Part shown: in pieces, positions 23,786-37,197 of the stretch
Numbering within the stretch: position 1 is the stretch's first letter
Layout of the letters: each line of letters begins with the position of its first letter
Origin: Eudorina sp. 2006-703-Eu-15
Lineage: Eukaryota > Chlorophyta > Chlorophyceae > Chlamydomonadales > Volvocaceae
Length of the DNA stretch: 64,000 nucleotides
NCBI GenBank assembly: GCA_003117195.1
Contig: BDSI01000199.1
Location: forward strand, 34,434-98,433
Direction: 5' to 3'
Made by a program: the position numbers and the translations under genes
Notes under the pieces: generated by a model
The model's input: only the letters and a program-made list of their open reading frames with translations
What the model was told of the DNA's origin: nothing
Database searches by the model: none

Positions 23786-25148
23786 CACTACTGGACATGA
23801 TACGTGTATGTTCGTTACAGGGAGCGAGGGGCCCGCCCCTACACACAGGTCATCCATGGCCATACATGGTGCGAGCGAGCCGCAGCACCCTCCCCACCGT
23901 ACACTGCATGTACAATATTGGCAACCGTGCTACCACGCACCATCCACGGCGCAAAGGACGGCGGGCGGATCTATTCTTCGCCTGTCTTGATTTGGTATCT
24001 GCAGGTTATGCACAGGTACAGCGTTTTAGCAGCTATGGTAACAGGTAGGTAGGCCGATGCATATACATGTACACACGGTATCGGACCGACCATACCTGCC
24101 TCGAAAGCAATGCACCATACGTTCTGTCTCGCTAGAGCCCTTACCTCATCACAACCTTCATGCATCGGATATTTATGTGACGTGCACGGGTGCGCTAGGC
24201 GCGCGCGCGCATTACATTATTCTTGTACGTACGTACAAGCAACCTCTCAGCGCACGTCGTCGGCAGCGCTACCCGCACTCCTCACCACTCACATGCATGT
24301 GCATGCTTGATCCAACTAATCCAACAGCACTGAACTGCATCTATCTCCCAAGCAACAAGCAATAACGCACGCACACACACACACATCGATGCACGTACAT
24401 ACGTACGTAAGCACATCGCGCCGAGAATAAATTGCTTTGCTTGTGTGTACGTATGGTGTGCGGGGCTACGTAGCGTCCACCTGGTCCCCGTCCCCATCTA
24501 CCCCATCTCGCTCCACTTTAAAACGCACGCACACATCCGCCGGCGTTTTCAACTGATGAGGAGCATCATCGAAATATTTGAGCCGTACTGCGTATACTGC
24601 GTCGAAAGTGACGCAAGCCAGGACGGAGCATACCTCCCAATGAGCGAAGCAATTGAGACATCTGAATGAATAATACCATCTTCGCTCGCACTAAATAATA
24701 GCATGCGCATACGTAGCTAGCAGACCGAATGATCAGATAGATTGCGTGAGAAACTTGTGTACTGTTCTATCTATACGTCTTGTCTCATCAGCATGCAGAT
24801 ATAGAACACTACAAATTTCCTAAGATTGCGTGCCGGTAGCTAGCGAATTACGGACTTATTGGAGTAGTCATCAGCACGCACACACTACACACACGCACGC
24901 GCACGCGTGGCCGCAGTAGCCGCAGAACACACGTGCTGTATGTTCGTGTGCACTGCCAATCTATCTATATACTCTATGTCCTTGCTATCAGTCGTCATCA
25001 TCACTAACAACTACGTAAACCTACATTTCGGAGGTGGAAGCCTCATTTCGGCTACTTCGCTCAGCGGTAATTCATGAAAGCATCAACAAACACGCACCCA
25101 CCGACGGATGACCGACACGAAGTAAGAGATATATAGTCGGGCCTATTC

Positions 25149-25239
25149 ATCACGGAGCAGCGAGTATTCCCATCACGGAGCAGCGAGTATTCCCATCACG
25201 AAACGGCGAGTATTCCCATCACGGAGCAGCGAGCATATC
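25149..25239. repeat. Four copies of a 23-bp repeat overlapping the stop codon of gene A
   Basis: The unit is ATCACGGAGCAGCGAGTATT plus CCC. The rightmost copy contains the last codons and TGA of gene A (stop at 25219-25221). The other three lie immediately downstream of the stop. The paralogue B has a single copy at the equivalent place (37194-37216), so the array expanded after the gene duplication. Confidence 0.85.
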
Positions 25240-28200
25240 CTTTACAGCTATCCAGCGTGTATTGTTGGCAGCGGCAGCTGGAATGCGCCCCACATCCACC
25301 AGCACGCGGGTGCTGTCGTCAAGCCGCTGCAATACCACAGCAGTCGCTGACGAACCAAGCTGCAGAGGTGTAGCAAACTCAAGGTAAACAGTAGGTTGCG
25401 AGTTCGACGGGCTGGAGACCGGAAGCTTCACTGCCGAAGGCCACGTCCGGTGGCCGCCGCCGCCTGTGCTGGAGTTGCCGTAGAACTCCACGACCAGGAA
25501 GTACGACGCGCGCATGCCCCCGGGGCCGTTCATGACCAAGGGCGGCACTTGTGTCCCCAGGGTGGGAAACAAGGGTGTGGTCCCGGAGCTGCCCTGCTGC
25601 CAGCGCCAGCCTGACACAGCCGGCCGCGACGGCCAGTTGACATTGTTTGTAAAACCTTGCATGTGGTCGATGCAGGCCATGCCATTAGTCGACACCGAGC
25701 GGCAGTACATTTGGGTTGCGCCTGTGTCAAGCCGCACCACGTCTACGGCCATGCCATCAAAGTTGTTGGTGCCCTGAGTGCCCTGGCAGGTGACGGTGCC
25801 GGACCGCTGCAGCATGATGCCCGTTCGGCGCTTGTTTGACGGGCCAACCGCGCTGAGCAGGGAGGCGATGCTGGAGTTGAACTCGACGTACACCCACGGC
25901 ATGCAGAACGAGTCGGCGATGTTCAGTTTGATGGAGGCGGGCGGCGAGCGGGTGCCATCCTCATATGTGTAGACCACGCTATATGTGGCGTAGCAGGAGC
26001 CGGTGCCCCAGTAATACAGGCCACCGGCATCGTTGTAACATGATCCCGCAAGTGCTCCCTGGGCCTTCATGCAGCGGACGGGCGGTGGGTTCTCTGCATG
26101 GGCAATAAGGGGACAGTCGACCAGTATTCTAAGGGTTGATGTAGTTGATGAGCAAGTAAGGCCGGCCATGTATGTAATGATGGGATGATTGCACGACACG
26201 ACACGAACGAACACATTGTTCCTGCTATCTTGTAACATTTATTTCCGTGCGTCCACCCGCCCGCTCTCTCGGAACATCGATACATTTGCACATACATCGA
26301 ACTAAACGAACAGTAGTCCTCGCTCCAGAAACAAACTGCTTGACCAAGTCGACCCACCTGTTATGCACGCCGGTCCCCGCACACCGCTGATCGTAGTCGT
26401 ACTGAAGATGGTGCCCGTAGGGCAAGCACCGCAGCGCCATGAAAAGCCCGTGTTCGTGCAGGTTCCTCTGGCGCCGCAGGGCGCCTGGCCGCAGAAATCA
26501 ACTGCGCACGTGCAGATGCATCTTACCGGTTATGGATGTATGAGCCTCTTACTGTACTTATAGCGTGCATGGTCGTGTTCGGAGATGTGGTAGATTAAAA
26601 AATGCGCAAATCTTCGACATAACACAATATATATCATTATTATTATTACATTCATGACCATGCGTAAAATAACCCGGCCCAGAACCATTAATGGCGTGCG
26701 TTGTGAAGGATGGGACGGGATGGAATGCCGAATGCATAGCATGCTACCCCTATAAGGCTAATAGGGCGGTCACGAAAAACGATAATCATCAGGCATTTTC
26801 TATGTAGCCAGTGCGGTTAGCTCGCATGTCACCAAGTTCCATGGAATTGTGGACATACCGATTCACATGGCCATACATGTATGTGAGTTCATAAGCAGCA
26901 CGATGAAACGAACATAATGATGACGACATTGATTTGCAGGTGACGTTTACAAAAATCTACGTACCTCCCATGTCAGGAACTGGAGATTTATCATTGAAGA
27001 TCAACCAGCGTGAGTTGTTGGCAGCGGCAGCTGGAATGCGCCCCACATCCACCAGCGCGCGGGTGCTGTCGTCAAGCCGCTGCAATACCACAGCATTCGC
27101 CGACAAACCAAGCTGAAGAGCCGCAACAAGCTCGACGTACAGTGTGGGCTGCGAATTCGACGGGCTGGAAATCGACAGCTTCACTGCCGAAGGCCACGTC
27201 CGGTGGCCGCCGAAGAACTCCACGACCAGGAAGTACGACCCACGCATGCCCCCGGCGGGGCCGTTCATGACCAGGGGCGACACCTGTGTCCCCAGGGTGG
27301 GAAACAAGGGTGTGGTCCCGGAGCTGCCCTGCTGCCAGCGCCAGCCTGACACAGCCGGCCGCGACGGCCAGTCGATGCTGCCTGCGAACCCGTGCATGTG
27401 GTCGATGCAGGCCATGCCATTGTCTGACACCGCTCTGCAGTACATTTGGCTGGCGCCTGTGTCCAGCCGCACCACGTCTATGGCCATGCTCTCAAAGTTG
27501 TTGCTGCCCTGCGTGTTTTGGCAGGTGACGGTGCCCGACCGCTGCAGCATGATACCGACACGGCGCTTGTTGGACGGTCCAACCGTGCTGAGCAGGGAGG
27601 CGATGCTGGTGTTGAACTCGACGTACACCCACGGCATGCAGAACGACGAGTCAGAGATCCTCAAGATGCTAGAGGCGGGCGGCGAGCGGGTGCCATCCTC
27701 GTATCTGTAGACCACGCTATATGTAACGTAGGAGGAACCGGTGCCCCAGAAATACAATCCGCCGGCATTGTTGATGCACGAGCCTATACTTGCGCCCTGG
27801 GCCTTCATGCAGCGGACGGGCGGCGGGGCCTCTGCATACCGGTAGGTGCAAAGAATAGCAATATAGCATAGACACGTCAGGGAGACGGCAGTGAGAAGGG
27901 TTACATTTCTTGGGATGGATTGACATGGAGTATGGTATTAATGGTATCGAAGGGCACCGGATTTATTTGCGGGGGAAGGCGATCGATACGATTTTCTAAC
28001 GGTACTCATCGTAAATCAACCATCGATATTTTAAATATTTGTTTATGCGGCAGGTAGCTAGGTCATTATCTCTTCAAGCAGATCTCACTTTATCCTTTCT
28101 AGTTACATACCTTTTGCACAAGCTGGTCCCTGCACTCCGTTGATGGTAGTCGTCGTGAAGAAGGTGCCCACTGGGCAGGCGCCACACCGCCACGTGGTGT

Positions 28201-31200
28201 CGATGTTGGTGCAGCTGGCGGAACCGCAGGGCGAGCTGGCACAGAAGTCGACTGCGCGCATTCAGTATGGCGGTCGGCGGCGCGCGCGTTTATATAGTTC
28301 ATACATTCATGCGGGTTGTACGTTTATACAAGTACAACACGAGTCAGGTAAAATTGGAGAGCCAGAATATATGGGTTGCAATGAACAAGGAACGCAGTCA
28401 GGAGCGCAAACCAACGTTCGCTTTGTTTAAATAGTTTAAAGACACCGGATGACATATGCGTGGTGGTAGTGGTAGCAGCCTAGCCAATAATGCTTCGTGT
28501 TGCCTAAAGCCTCCCCTCGCTCCTCGCCTCCGTCAGCACAAACCGAGGTAATCAATAGTCGGAAGTTACGTCGGTTCGGTCATCAATAATAGTTCGCGTC
28601 ACCCACGGAAGCCCCATAAATAAGTAGCACACGACACAGTCTGTATGTAAGACTACCCCTCCAACTCCACATCGTGCTCGAACGATGCATGCATTACCCT
28701 GGATTTACAGCCTTTATCGATAACATTCTATGTAAGCTGACGCGGGTGGATGGCGAACATGTAAATGGCATAGGTATACATAATTGTATCTGCTTTCATT
28801 ATCGGACGATTTTGCTCACCGAGAGGCCTCGACCATGAAAACCGGGGTGCGTAGACCTCAACAAGACTCGTAAGCTCGTTTGCAGATAGCGCGCGATTGT
28901 ACAGCAGTACGATGGACACATTGCCGTCCAGGTATCTTTTGTTGTCAAGGGCGTCTCCGCCAACCGTCAGCGCGGTGGGTAAGATCTCACAAGGCTTGCT
29001 GGGAAACTGCCAGGTCTGCAGGTACGGACTCTGCTGCAGGCCGTACCGATGGTACGACGTTGATGCAGCGCCACTCTGCCGTACGAGGGCCTCCATCGTC
29101 CATTGTCTGCTTGGTGCTTGCGGCACCGGACTGGTCCCTGGGGTGAAGCCCACTAATAAGCCCACGCTGTGAGAATAAACAAACTGCTGTGACGTTGACA
29201 AAAACAGTTCACGGTCGTAGTTGTTCCAGGAGCGGCCAAGTGACAAGAGCACGTTATCGGTGGCGGTGGCCGGGTCGTTGAAGCTGCCGATCCAAACGGC
29301 AGTGAAGGCACCCATCGCGGACGCGTTCCAGCTGCTAGGCAGGCTGGTGCTGCTCAGACCCACACATTTGCCAGCACTGAAGGCGACAGCTGCTGTCGAA
29401 GCGTCGCGATACAAGGTGCAGTTCCCGATCAATGTGAGGGAGGCTGGGGCCCCGCCGCGCTTGCTGTTGGCGCCATCCGCGTCAAGCCAGGTTGAGACAG
29501 ATGCCGGGGACGTGTAGGGTACTGCAGCTGCGGCTGATGATGCAGCCGATGGGCCGCTGCCGGCGGTGAGGATGATACCAGACAACGCGTCGAAGTTGGC
29601 AACCTCAGGTCGGAGGCTGTCGGGCAATGCTGTATACCCGGGGCCTGCACAATGCATACATACATACACGCACACAATCAAGCATGGGATTAGTGGGGTT
29701 TGATAAGGTTTAACAGTTGGAAGTAAGTAGCCGGCTGCAAGACAAGCAAGATACGGGATGTCCACAGTAATGTCAGCATAACAGGACCTGCCGGGCGTGC
29801 ACTGCAAAGTCCTTGATAAATCGATGCGGCCGTACACAAACGCACCATGCACTCCACGTCGGCGGACGGGCAAGTTGTTATTTTGCGATTAAGTATTTGG
29901 CAACATACATATAATGAATTATGACTATTGTTACTTGCCTTTTGTGCACGCCGGTCCAAGCACACCGCTGATGACCGTGGTGTTGAAGTACGTGCCCAGC
30001 GCGCAAGCATTGCATCGCCAAGACACGGCCAAGTTGGTGCAGCTGCCGCTGGTTCCGCAGGGCGCCTGAGCACAAAAGTCAACTGCGCGGATCGCGCACG
30101 GTTGCGTACGTGTTCTTTAGTTGCTTCCCCAAAAGTGCGGCATACATGATGAGTGCACTATCAATAAATTTCACCACTCCTGACATTGTGCTGATGAGGC
30201 GCATGCAGGAAGCTTGAGCAAGCGAGTCGTGGGGATGACAACCTCCGACTGAAACGAGGTAAGGGATACACTATTCAGTCTCCCCGGTGGTAGTGGCGTA
30301 CGTATAGGCTCGGCGAGCCTCAACACCCCTGACCCCTTAATATATAAGACACGCACGCACGCTAGGGTTTGCCCAGCGAGCGAGAGTCATACAAAATGTA
30401 CTGATACAAATACAAATAATATTTATACTAATACGAAGTCCTCTACCTCCCCACCTATCGATCCCAGAGTGCCTCTGGGTGGCTTTGCCGACCACTAGAA
30501 CCAACTGAGTGTTCCCGACCGCTTTGTTTGGCGTCAGGCAGATCGGACATGACCATCCAAGTGCGTTGGTAGGTGCCGCCCTTGCGCGGTACACCGGTGA
30601 TCAAGCCGAACGATGATGACTATTCAAATACTCTTACCTCCTGTAGTCGGTAAAGGGGCGCGGTCCGTGAAAATCAACCAGCGTGAGTTGTTGGCAGCGG
30701 CGGCTGGAATGCGCCCCACATCCACCAGCACGCGGGTGCTGTCGTCAAGCCGCTGCAATACCACTGCTTTTGCTGACGAACCAAGCTGTAGAGCCGCAAC
30801 AAGCTCGACGTACAGTGTGGGCTGCGAATTCGACGGGCTTGAAACCGACAGCTTCACCGCCGAAGGCCACGTCCGGTGGCCGCCGAAGAACTCGATGACC
30901 AGGTAGTACGACGCGCGCATGCCCCCGGCGAGGCTATTCATGACCAGGGGCGACACCTGCGTCCCTAGGGTGGGAAACAAGGGTGTGGTCCCGGAGCTGC
31001 CCTGCTGCCAGCGCCAGCCTGACACAGCCGGCCGCGACGGCCAGTCGATGCTGCCTGCAAATCCGTGCATGTGGTCGATGCAGGCCATGCCATTGTCTGA
31101 CACTGCACGGCAGTACATTTGGCTGGCGCCTGTGTCCAGCCGCACCACGTCTACGGCCATGCTGTCGAAGCTATTGCTGCCCTGAGTGCCCTGGCAGGTG

Positions 31201-33055
31201 ACGGTGCCGGACCGCTGCAGCATGATGCCCGTCCGGCTCTTTTTGTACGGTCCAACCGCGCTGAGCAGGGAGGCGATGCTGGTGTTGAACTCGACGTACA
31301 CCCACGGCATGCAGAACGACGAGTCAGAGATCCTCAAGATGCTAGAGGCGGGCGGCGAGCGGGTGCCGTCCTCGTATATGTAGACCACGCTATATGTGAC
31401 GAAGGAGGAGCCGGTGCCCCAGAAGTACAACCCTCCGGCATTATTCATGCACGACCCTGTAATTGCGCCCTGGGCCTTCATGCAGCGGACGGGCGGTGGC
31501 GTTTCTGCAGATACATACAAATGCCGAAGATCAGTACCGAAATGGCAGGGCGAAAATGTTCCGTTCACGTCGTCATGAGATGTATCAATGGCGCGTTAAA
31601 GCTACGTTTTGCTTGGCAGAACCCACATGCAAAAGACGATGAGGCAATAACCCCAAATATAGCATTAATTTGCATGCGATGCGTTCAAATAAAGCACGCA
31701 AATTAACATAACTATCCAGGGACGGACGAACCAGTGGAATGAAATGCAGCGTGGTACAATTGTATGTCGCCGCGCGCGGAGTTATAACACACCTGTTTCA
31801 CACGATGGTCCCTGAACTCCGTAGAGTGTTCTCGTTGTGAAGAAGGTGCCCACTGGGCAGGCGCCACACCGCCACGCCGCGCCGATGTTGGTGCAAGCAG
31901 CAGAACCGCATGGTGCGCTGGCGCAAAAGTTGACTGCGATTATTGCGTGCGAATCAGAGACGGCGGGCGTGGACGAAATTAATCCGGCTGGTTTAATATA
32001 TATGCAAATCACTTGAATCTCCAGGCCATTATTTCTGCTGAGGGTTGTATGTTGCATATATGAACCGACCCGCACGCAGCGCTTACGTGAGTAGAGATTG
32101 TTCGCCCCAGAGCCTCCGCATATCTGGGAAGCGTTGCCTGAGCAGGGTAGGTAGCACGATGGACTCGGGCCCAGATTGGTTGCACGTTGTATGTCCGCCC
32201 CACCGAAGCAGTCTGACCCTCCCTGCAGCCCGAAGAGAGGCAAACCTACAGACACACAGCCCGGGGAAAGGGCGATCAGTAAAAAACATTATTGTTATTA
32301 TTTATATCATTCTCTGTTTTACTTATTTTATGTTTACTACTACCAATTATTATTAAATGCACTATTATTCGCATTAGTATCTGTGTATTATTATTAGTAT
32401 TATTTTATATTTGTGGTTGTTGTTTTACTAATATTCATAATTCTCCTCACCGGCGTAATTCGCAAGGGCGGCACACACTTGGATGGTCATGTCAGATCTG
32501 CCTGACGCCAAAGCGGTTGGGAGCACTCGGTTGGTGCTAGAGTCGGCGAAGCAACCAAGAGGCACGCTGGGAAAGGTGGGCGGTAGAGGACTTGCTGGCG
32601 GCGGCGGCAGTTCGGCTGCGTGGGCGCCAATACGAAATGGAGTGTTTGCAGCAGATGCAAGGCAGAATGAAGGTAGCTAGGAAAGAGGCAGTGTAGGAAG
32701 CGATGTACTCAGTCCAAAGTAGCGCTATAGGTTCATATGTATGAAAGCGTTAGATAGAGCTGGTATGGTTATACACTTTGCGACTCAGCAGACGACGCTG
32801 GCATGCTCTCATTATCACCACGCCCGGTATACCACGAATTGGACATATACTAGCAACGTGCCCGGTGTGCGTATTTTGCCAGGAGGTTCAGGACGCAAAG
32901 ATAATCGTCAAGGTGCTGCAATGGCTCGTCGCTTTCATACCCAGGGTTGATAACTTACCATAGGACGTGCCACACGATGCCAAGAATATTAGCACAGCCA
33001 CTGCACAGTAGTTACTTGTTTTACGGCGAGCGCCCCGATAGGAATCGGACAGCAT
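25219..33055 (-). CDS. Gene A: secreted WSC / EGF-like / LamG-like / X-domain protein (1,474 aa)
   Basis: Eleven exons: 33055-32959 signal peptide (MLSDSYRGARRKTSNYCAVA, then hydrophobic VLIFLASCGTSYG); 32615-32451 and 32245-32087 WSC domain (VPLGCFADSSTNRVLP; YLPCSGNASQICGGSG); 31933-31793 EGF-like 1; 31504-30638 X1; 30082-29939 EGF-like 2; 29644-28820 LamG/ConA-like; 28251-28111 EGF-like 3; 27831-26965 X2; 26501-26358 EGF-like 4; 26093-25219 X3 (ends KDMLAAP, TGA). Every internal exon is phase 1-1 with a length divisible by three, and the frame is open throughout. The EGF-like modules share the DFCA..PCG..CTN..WRC.AC pattern. The X modules are ~289 residues with six conserved Cys and are not recognised. 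The donor after EGF-like 2 is GC (GCAAGT). There is no C-terminal membrane helix, so it is probably secreted to the extracellular matrix; WSC and LamG suggest glycan binding (inference). Confidence 0.88.
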
Positions 33056-36000
33056 CTTGAATGATGATTTGATACTCGGCACTAGCGTTCAGTGCGGAAA
33101 CGCGAAGGTCAGCGCACTGCTGACGCACAGCTTGGGAAAATGTCGACAGCGCAGCCTGAAACATAAATGATTGGCGCACGTGTATATGCGGCATAAGGAA
33201 TCATTACGAAGTAAAACCTAAGCATCATGACGACGTCATGCATGGCGGACCAACTCGTTGCAAGCAAGCTAGCTGTTTAATAAGCTGTTAAGAAAGACGT
33301 CCTCGACAGATATCGTTGTTATGGTTGACATCGAGCAGGCAGCAACCGGTAACGTCACCGAAGCTTTATCGGCAGTATTACCGTTGTCGCGCTTAATAAT
33401 CCTTCCATACCAGATGCCAGCAACATTACGTAGCAACTCACCTGCTTGTCAGATGATTTCGTCAAACGAAAACATATATGACTCTACGGCGCACAGTTGC
33501 TAATATATATGCCTTGTGATTGTGTTTGTTACTTGTCTCGAAATGTTAATACATATGCGTATGCTTCTATTGGACGCTGTGTGTTGGCAAAGTGTATTTC
33601 GGAAATGTTTGAGTGGTTGCTTGGTGTTGCGAATTCAGCTTTATATAGCGGGCGGCTTATTACGTACGTAGCAGTTGGTTAGTTCCCGTGCGTGTACCCC
33701 TGTACCAATCCTGTGCATTTTGTTCGTTGTATGTGACCGATGTCCTTCGGATGGTCTTCCTGTCACCTGTCGTGAGTCCTACATGAATCAAAATTTGTAA
33801 ACAAAAAATAGTCATCTTCACTTCAATGAACACGTACAAGTTCCGACATGGTGCGGAGCCTTTCGGAACCTCGTTACAAATGACAGGCAGGGGACGGGCA
33901 CCCGTTGGACGGAGTGCTACTGGCCTCTGCTGGTGCGTCCCGCGATGTAACATGGTTACACATATAAATCCTGCCTTTAGAACATAAATGTGCGTACTGC
34001 ATGCGCGCGCAGGTTGGGCGCGCGACTGGATTGCGGTTGGTCACATACACATACAATTTATAAAGACGTACGTACAAGCACAGCTCACAGGAAGTTGATT
34101 CCAGTTGATTCTTACAGCGAGGCCTTCGTCAGCTTCGAAGTTTGCACATATATTTTTCTTAGTCCAGAGTAAATTTATGAAGATTACGGTCGTGGAAGCG
34201 ATGTGTTCGCGTGCTGCGAAAGGACAGCAGGGGTCACGCCGCCTGTATATCCATCCGGCGGTACGTGCTGAGCATGCTCAGAACACGGCTCCCTGTTCAA
34301 AAGGTTATTAACGTGAACGGTCGTGCTCTTCAATTAGAACAGTACTTCACATCCAAAAATATGTTCCATGCATTTTGATCCACCGTTGGGCCCTCCTAGA
34401 GCACACGCAAGCTGCCGCCGGGCCGCCGGCGTGCGCCGGGCCGCCGGCGCGCGGCGCTGATGAGCATCCTCAGAGAGTAAACTGAGTCAGCGCCCTGATG
34501 ATGAACTGGCAAACTAACGGCCACGCACGCTCATGTAATGTCAAGGTACATCACTGCTAGGATATGAGCACCCGCAAGCTGCCCATATTGAGTGAGACCA
34601 TTGCTGACGAGAGAGATAATGGGTGGTCTATCTAATAGGCGTGACATTTATATACAACTGGTTAGGGGGTGGACGCCGGGGCCCGATGCGGGTGATGAGC
34701 GAGTCGTGTTGGCTCCAACTTCGAGTCTTATGGCGTCGATCCTTTTGATAGATGCCAAGGATATACATTCGCCAGCCAGCAATGCCAAGGGTACACATTC
34801 GCCAGCCAGCAATACATAATGACGTAAGGTTTGTTGGCCTACGCGTACGCAGCGTGGCTCATATTCGTACGATGCCGTACCCACCGCGCGCGCCCCCGAA
34901 ACCATGTCCTGCCTGGTATGTACGTTGCCGCCCGCCGGATCATTACGTAGGTCCGATCTGCTTCCTTGGCGCATCTCTTTAGTTCAGGCTGATGACATGT
35001 GTCCCAAGCAGAACCACGACCAAGTACACCTACCGGTCGCAAACTTGATGGCCACGTCGTCCGGCGGTGGGATAGATGGCGGTGGGATAGAGTTTGTGCG
35101 TGCGATGTTACCGAGCGACGGGGGCGGGGGGCTCTGCCTATCTGTATGTTAGGCTGTTCCCGCGCGGGTGTTGCAAATAAAGGTGGATTGCTGCAGCTCA
35201 TTATCCAAGGCCCGGCGGGCAGCAGGCTAGCGTAGGCAAACATACATCATGCGTGTTACAAGGGATGGACACGGCTGCAGGTCATCGACGGCCATGGTGA
35301 CAGCCACAGCAGGCGCCTCCCTACCATACACTGGAAACACGCGGGACGGATGGAAACCAATCAACTATCACGCACCACCGACCACGCATGGCGTAACGGA
35401 CGGCGGGCGGCGCTATTCCGTCTCTTCCTGTCGTCCTTGACATGTGTAGGTTATGTACGGCGACGTACGTACTGATACGCTCTCCGTCGCTCTTCAGCTA
35501 CTTCAGCAGCTAGCTAGGTCAGCAGGTAGGCCGATGCATACATGCATTCACGGTATAGGTTTATGCATCGACCATACTTGCCATCTCGAAAACAATGAAA
35601 GCCTACAACATATATAACTCTACCGGCGGCACTTCACAACCTTCAACGAACGGATATATATGTGACGTGCATCGATGGGCGCGCTGGGCACGCATGACGT
35701 ACAAGCATGTACGTACATGCAATGCAACCTCACAGCGCTGTCGTCGTTATCTACGTACCCGCACTCCTTATTACCGCACACACGTGCGTGCTTCATCACC
35801 GCACCAACCGCACCTCCAATAACAACGCACGCACATGCACGTATGTACGGACGTGCACCAAAGAATGGATTGTATGGTGGGCGGGGTAGAATAGGTAGGT
35901 ATGCGTGGAGCTAACGCCCAACCGTCGCTACCTCCCAATATAAAATGCACGCATGTATCCGCCGGCATTTGCAACTGGAGGAGTATCATTGAAATGGTTG

Positions 36001-37197
36001 AGTCGTGCTGCGTCGAATGAGCGAGACGTAAGTAATAAGGAAGGGGCAATCCTTCCAATGGCGAAGATCGATTAAACCACGTTATGAAATTACCATCTTT
36101 GCTCGCGCTCATTACAGCATTGGAAGTAAGGTAGTCACGCTAGATAGCTAGGTAGGAAGGTAGTCAGGATATATAGAATGCGCGATTGACCATCCACAGA
36201 AATGTCGCATGCCTGTGGATGGATGGTATGATGAGCCCTTCGGCTGTGTAGGCTGTGCTTGGTTCCGTCGTTCACACAGTCTGGACTACCTACGCGTCGC
36301 ACATTCACATTCTAAGCTCTCTCATTAGCATGAATATATATAGCACACCACAAATTGATTAGGATTGCGTCGGTGTCGATTGCGAATGACGAATAGCCAC
36401 GCATACAAGCACGTACACACACACGCGCGCACCAAGTGCCGCAAGACACCGACACGTGTTTGCTTGCGTCTACACAGCCAATCTGTATTCCTGCTATCCG
36501 TCATCGTCATCACGCACTATCAACGAAGGTGAAGGCCTCACTTCCGCGGCAAATCATGAAAGATGAACAAACACTGATCGACTGATGGCCAGATGGCCGA
36601 CATACGTGGCTATTGGCCCAGCTATCTAATAATGCAGGCAAGCGCAATGGATGGCAAACCTGCATTTGGTCCCGCCCACGCATGAAGGATCTGCCGAAAA
36701 CTCAGTAGATACCTTTAATCTGCGGCGAGCAGAACACAAAAAACACAGGCGGCAGTGGGTTTGTTAGTTTTTGTTATTTTACAAGTGGACCCGTATTGTC
36801 AATGACATGTGTAGTACGATAAAGCAAGGTCATGGAGCAACAAGACACGCACATCTGCATGATTGCGCAACATGCACCTCCATGACGGTGTCTACGTACG
36901 CACGCGTGTGCAACAGTGCTGCGAGGGACCAGCTGGACAGAACCGCCGCCAGGACATGCGCCAAGACAAACGCCCAAGACCGGCCATGATCATGATACCA
37001 TCAGAAATAACAACTGCGTGGATATCATAGACACAAACTCCGATACTCAAATTAAGCGAGGCCAGTCTGTTGCAGCAAGGTAGTTGGCTGGCAGATTATG
37101 TTCTGTTGTGATGATTGCCTATCTACCTTTTTGCATGTGTGTAAACGTTACAACTTCAAACAACTTCTTTCGAAAGCGTACCGTAATGTTCTTGTCA
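33056..37197. other. Spacer between genes B and A (promoter side of A, 3' side of B)
   Basis: I see no gene. The part nearest gene A (33.1-34.5 kb) resembles the sequence upstream of gene B (45.1-48.0 kb). The part nearest gene B (35.25-37.2 kb) resembles the sequence downstream of gene A (23.8-25.2 kb). This makes the junction of the tandem duplication about 34.5-35.25 kb. Rich in TACGTA/CATGCA short palindromes. At 34,752-34,816 an ATTCGCCAGCCAGCAATGCC-type ~30-bp unit occurs twice. Confidence 0.6.
33641..33717 (-). promoter_or_regulatory. Conserved upstream block of gene A with TATA-like motif
   Basis: On the minus strand a CGCTATATAAAG motif (complement of 33640-33651) lies about 590 bp upstream of the gene A ATG. 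Directly next to it, 33653-33717 is a 65-bp block identical to 45693-45757 upstream of gene B, while surrounding noncoding sequence has diverged. That conservation suggests a shared promoter element; the distance to the ATG implies a long 5' UTR or an unseen 5' intron. Confidence 0.45.

Larger units (their letters stand above)
20962..25218. other. Intergenic region with repeats
   Basis: No convincing gene was found. The missing 5' exon(s) of the kinase gene should be in its left part, but I could not place them. Notable contents: an A/T-rich TTTATT-type stretch (about 22280-22450), a candidate DNA transposon (22747-23785) and, from about 23.8 kb rightwards, sequence homologous to about 35.25 kb onward, marking the left edge of the tandem duplication. 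Confidence 0.5.
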
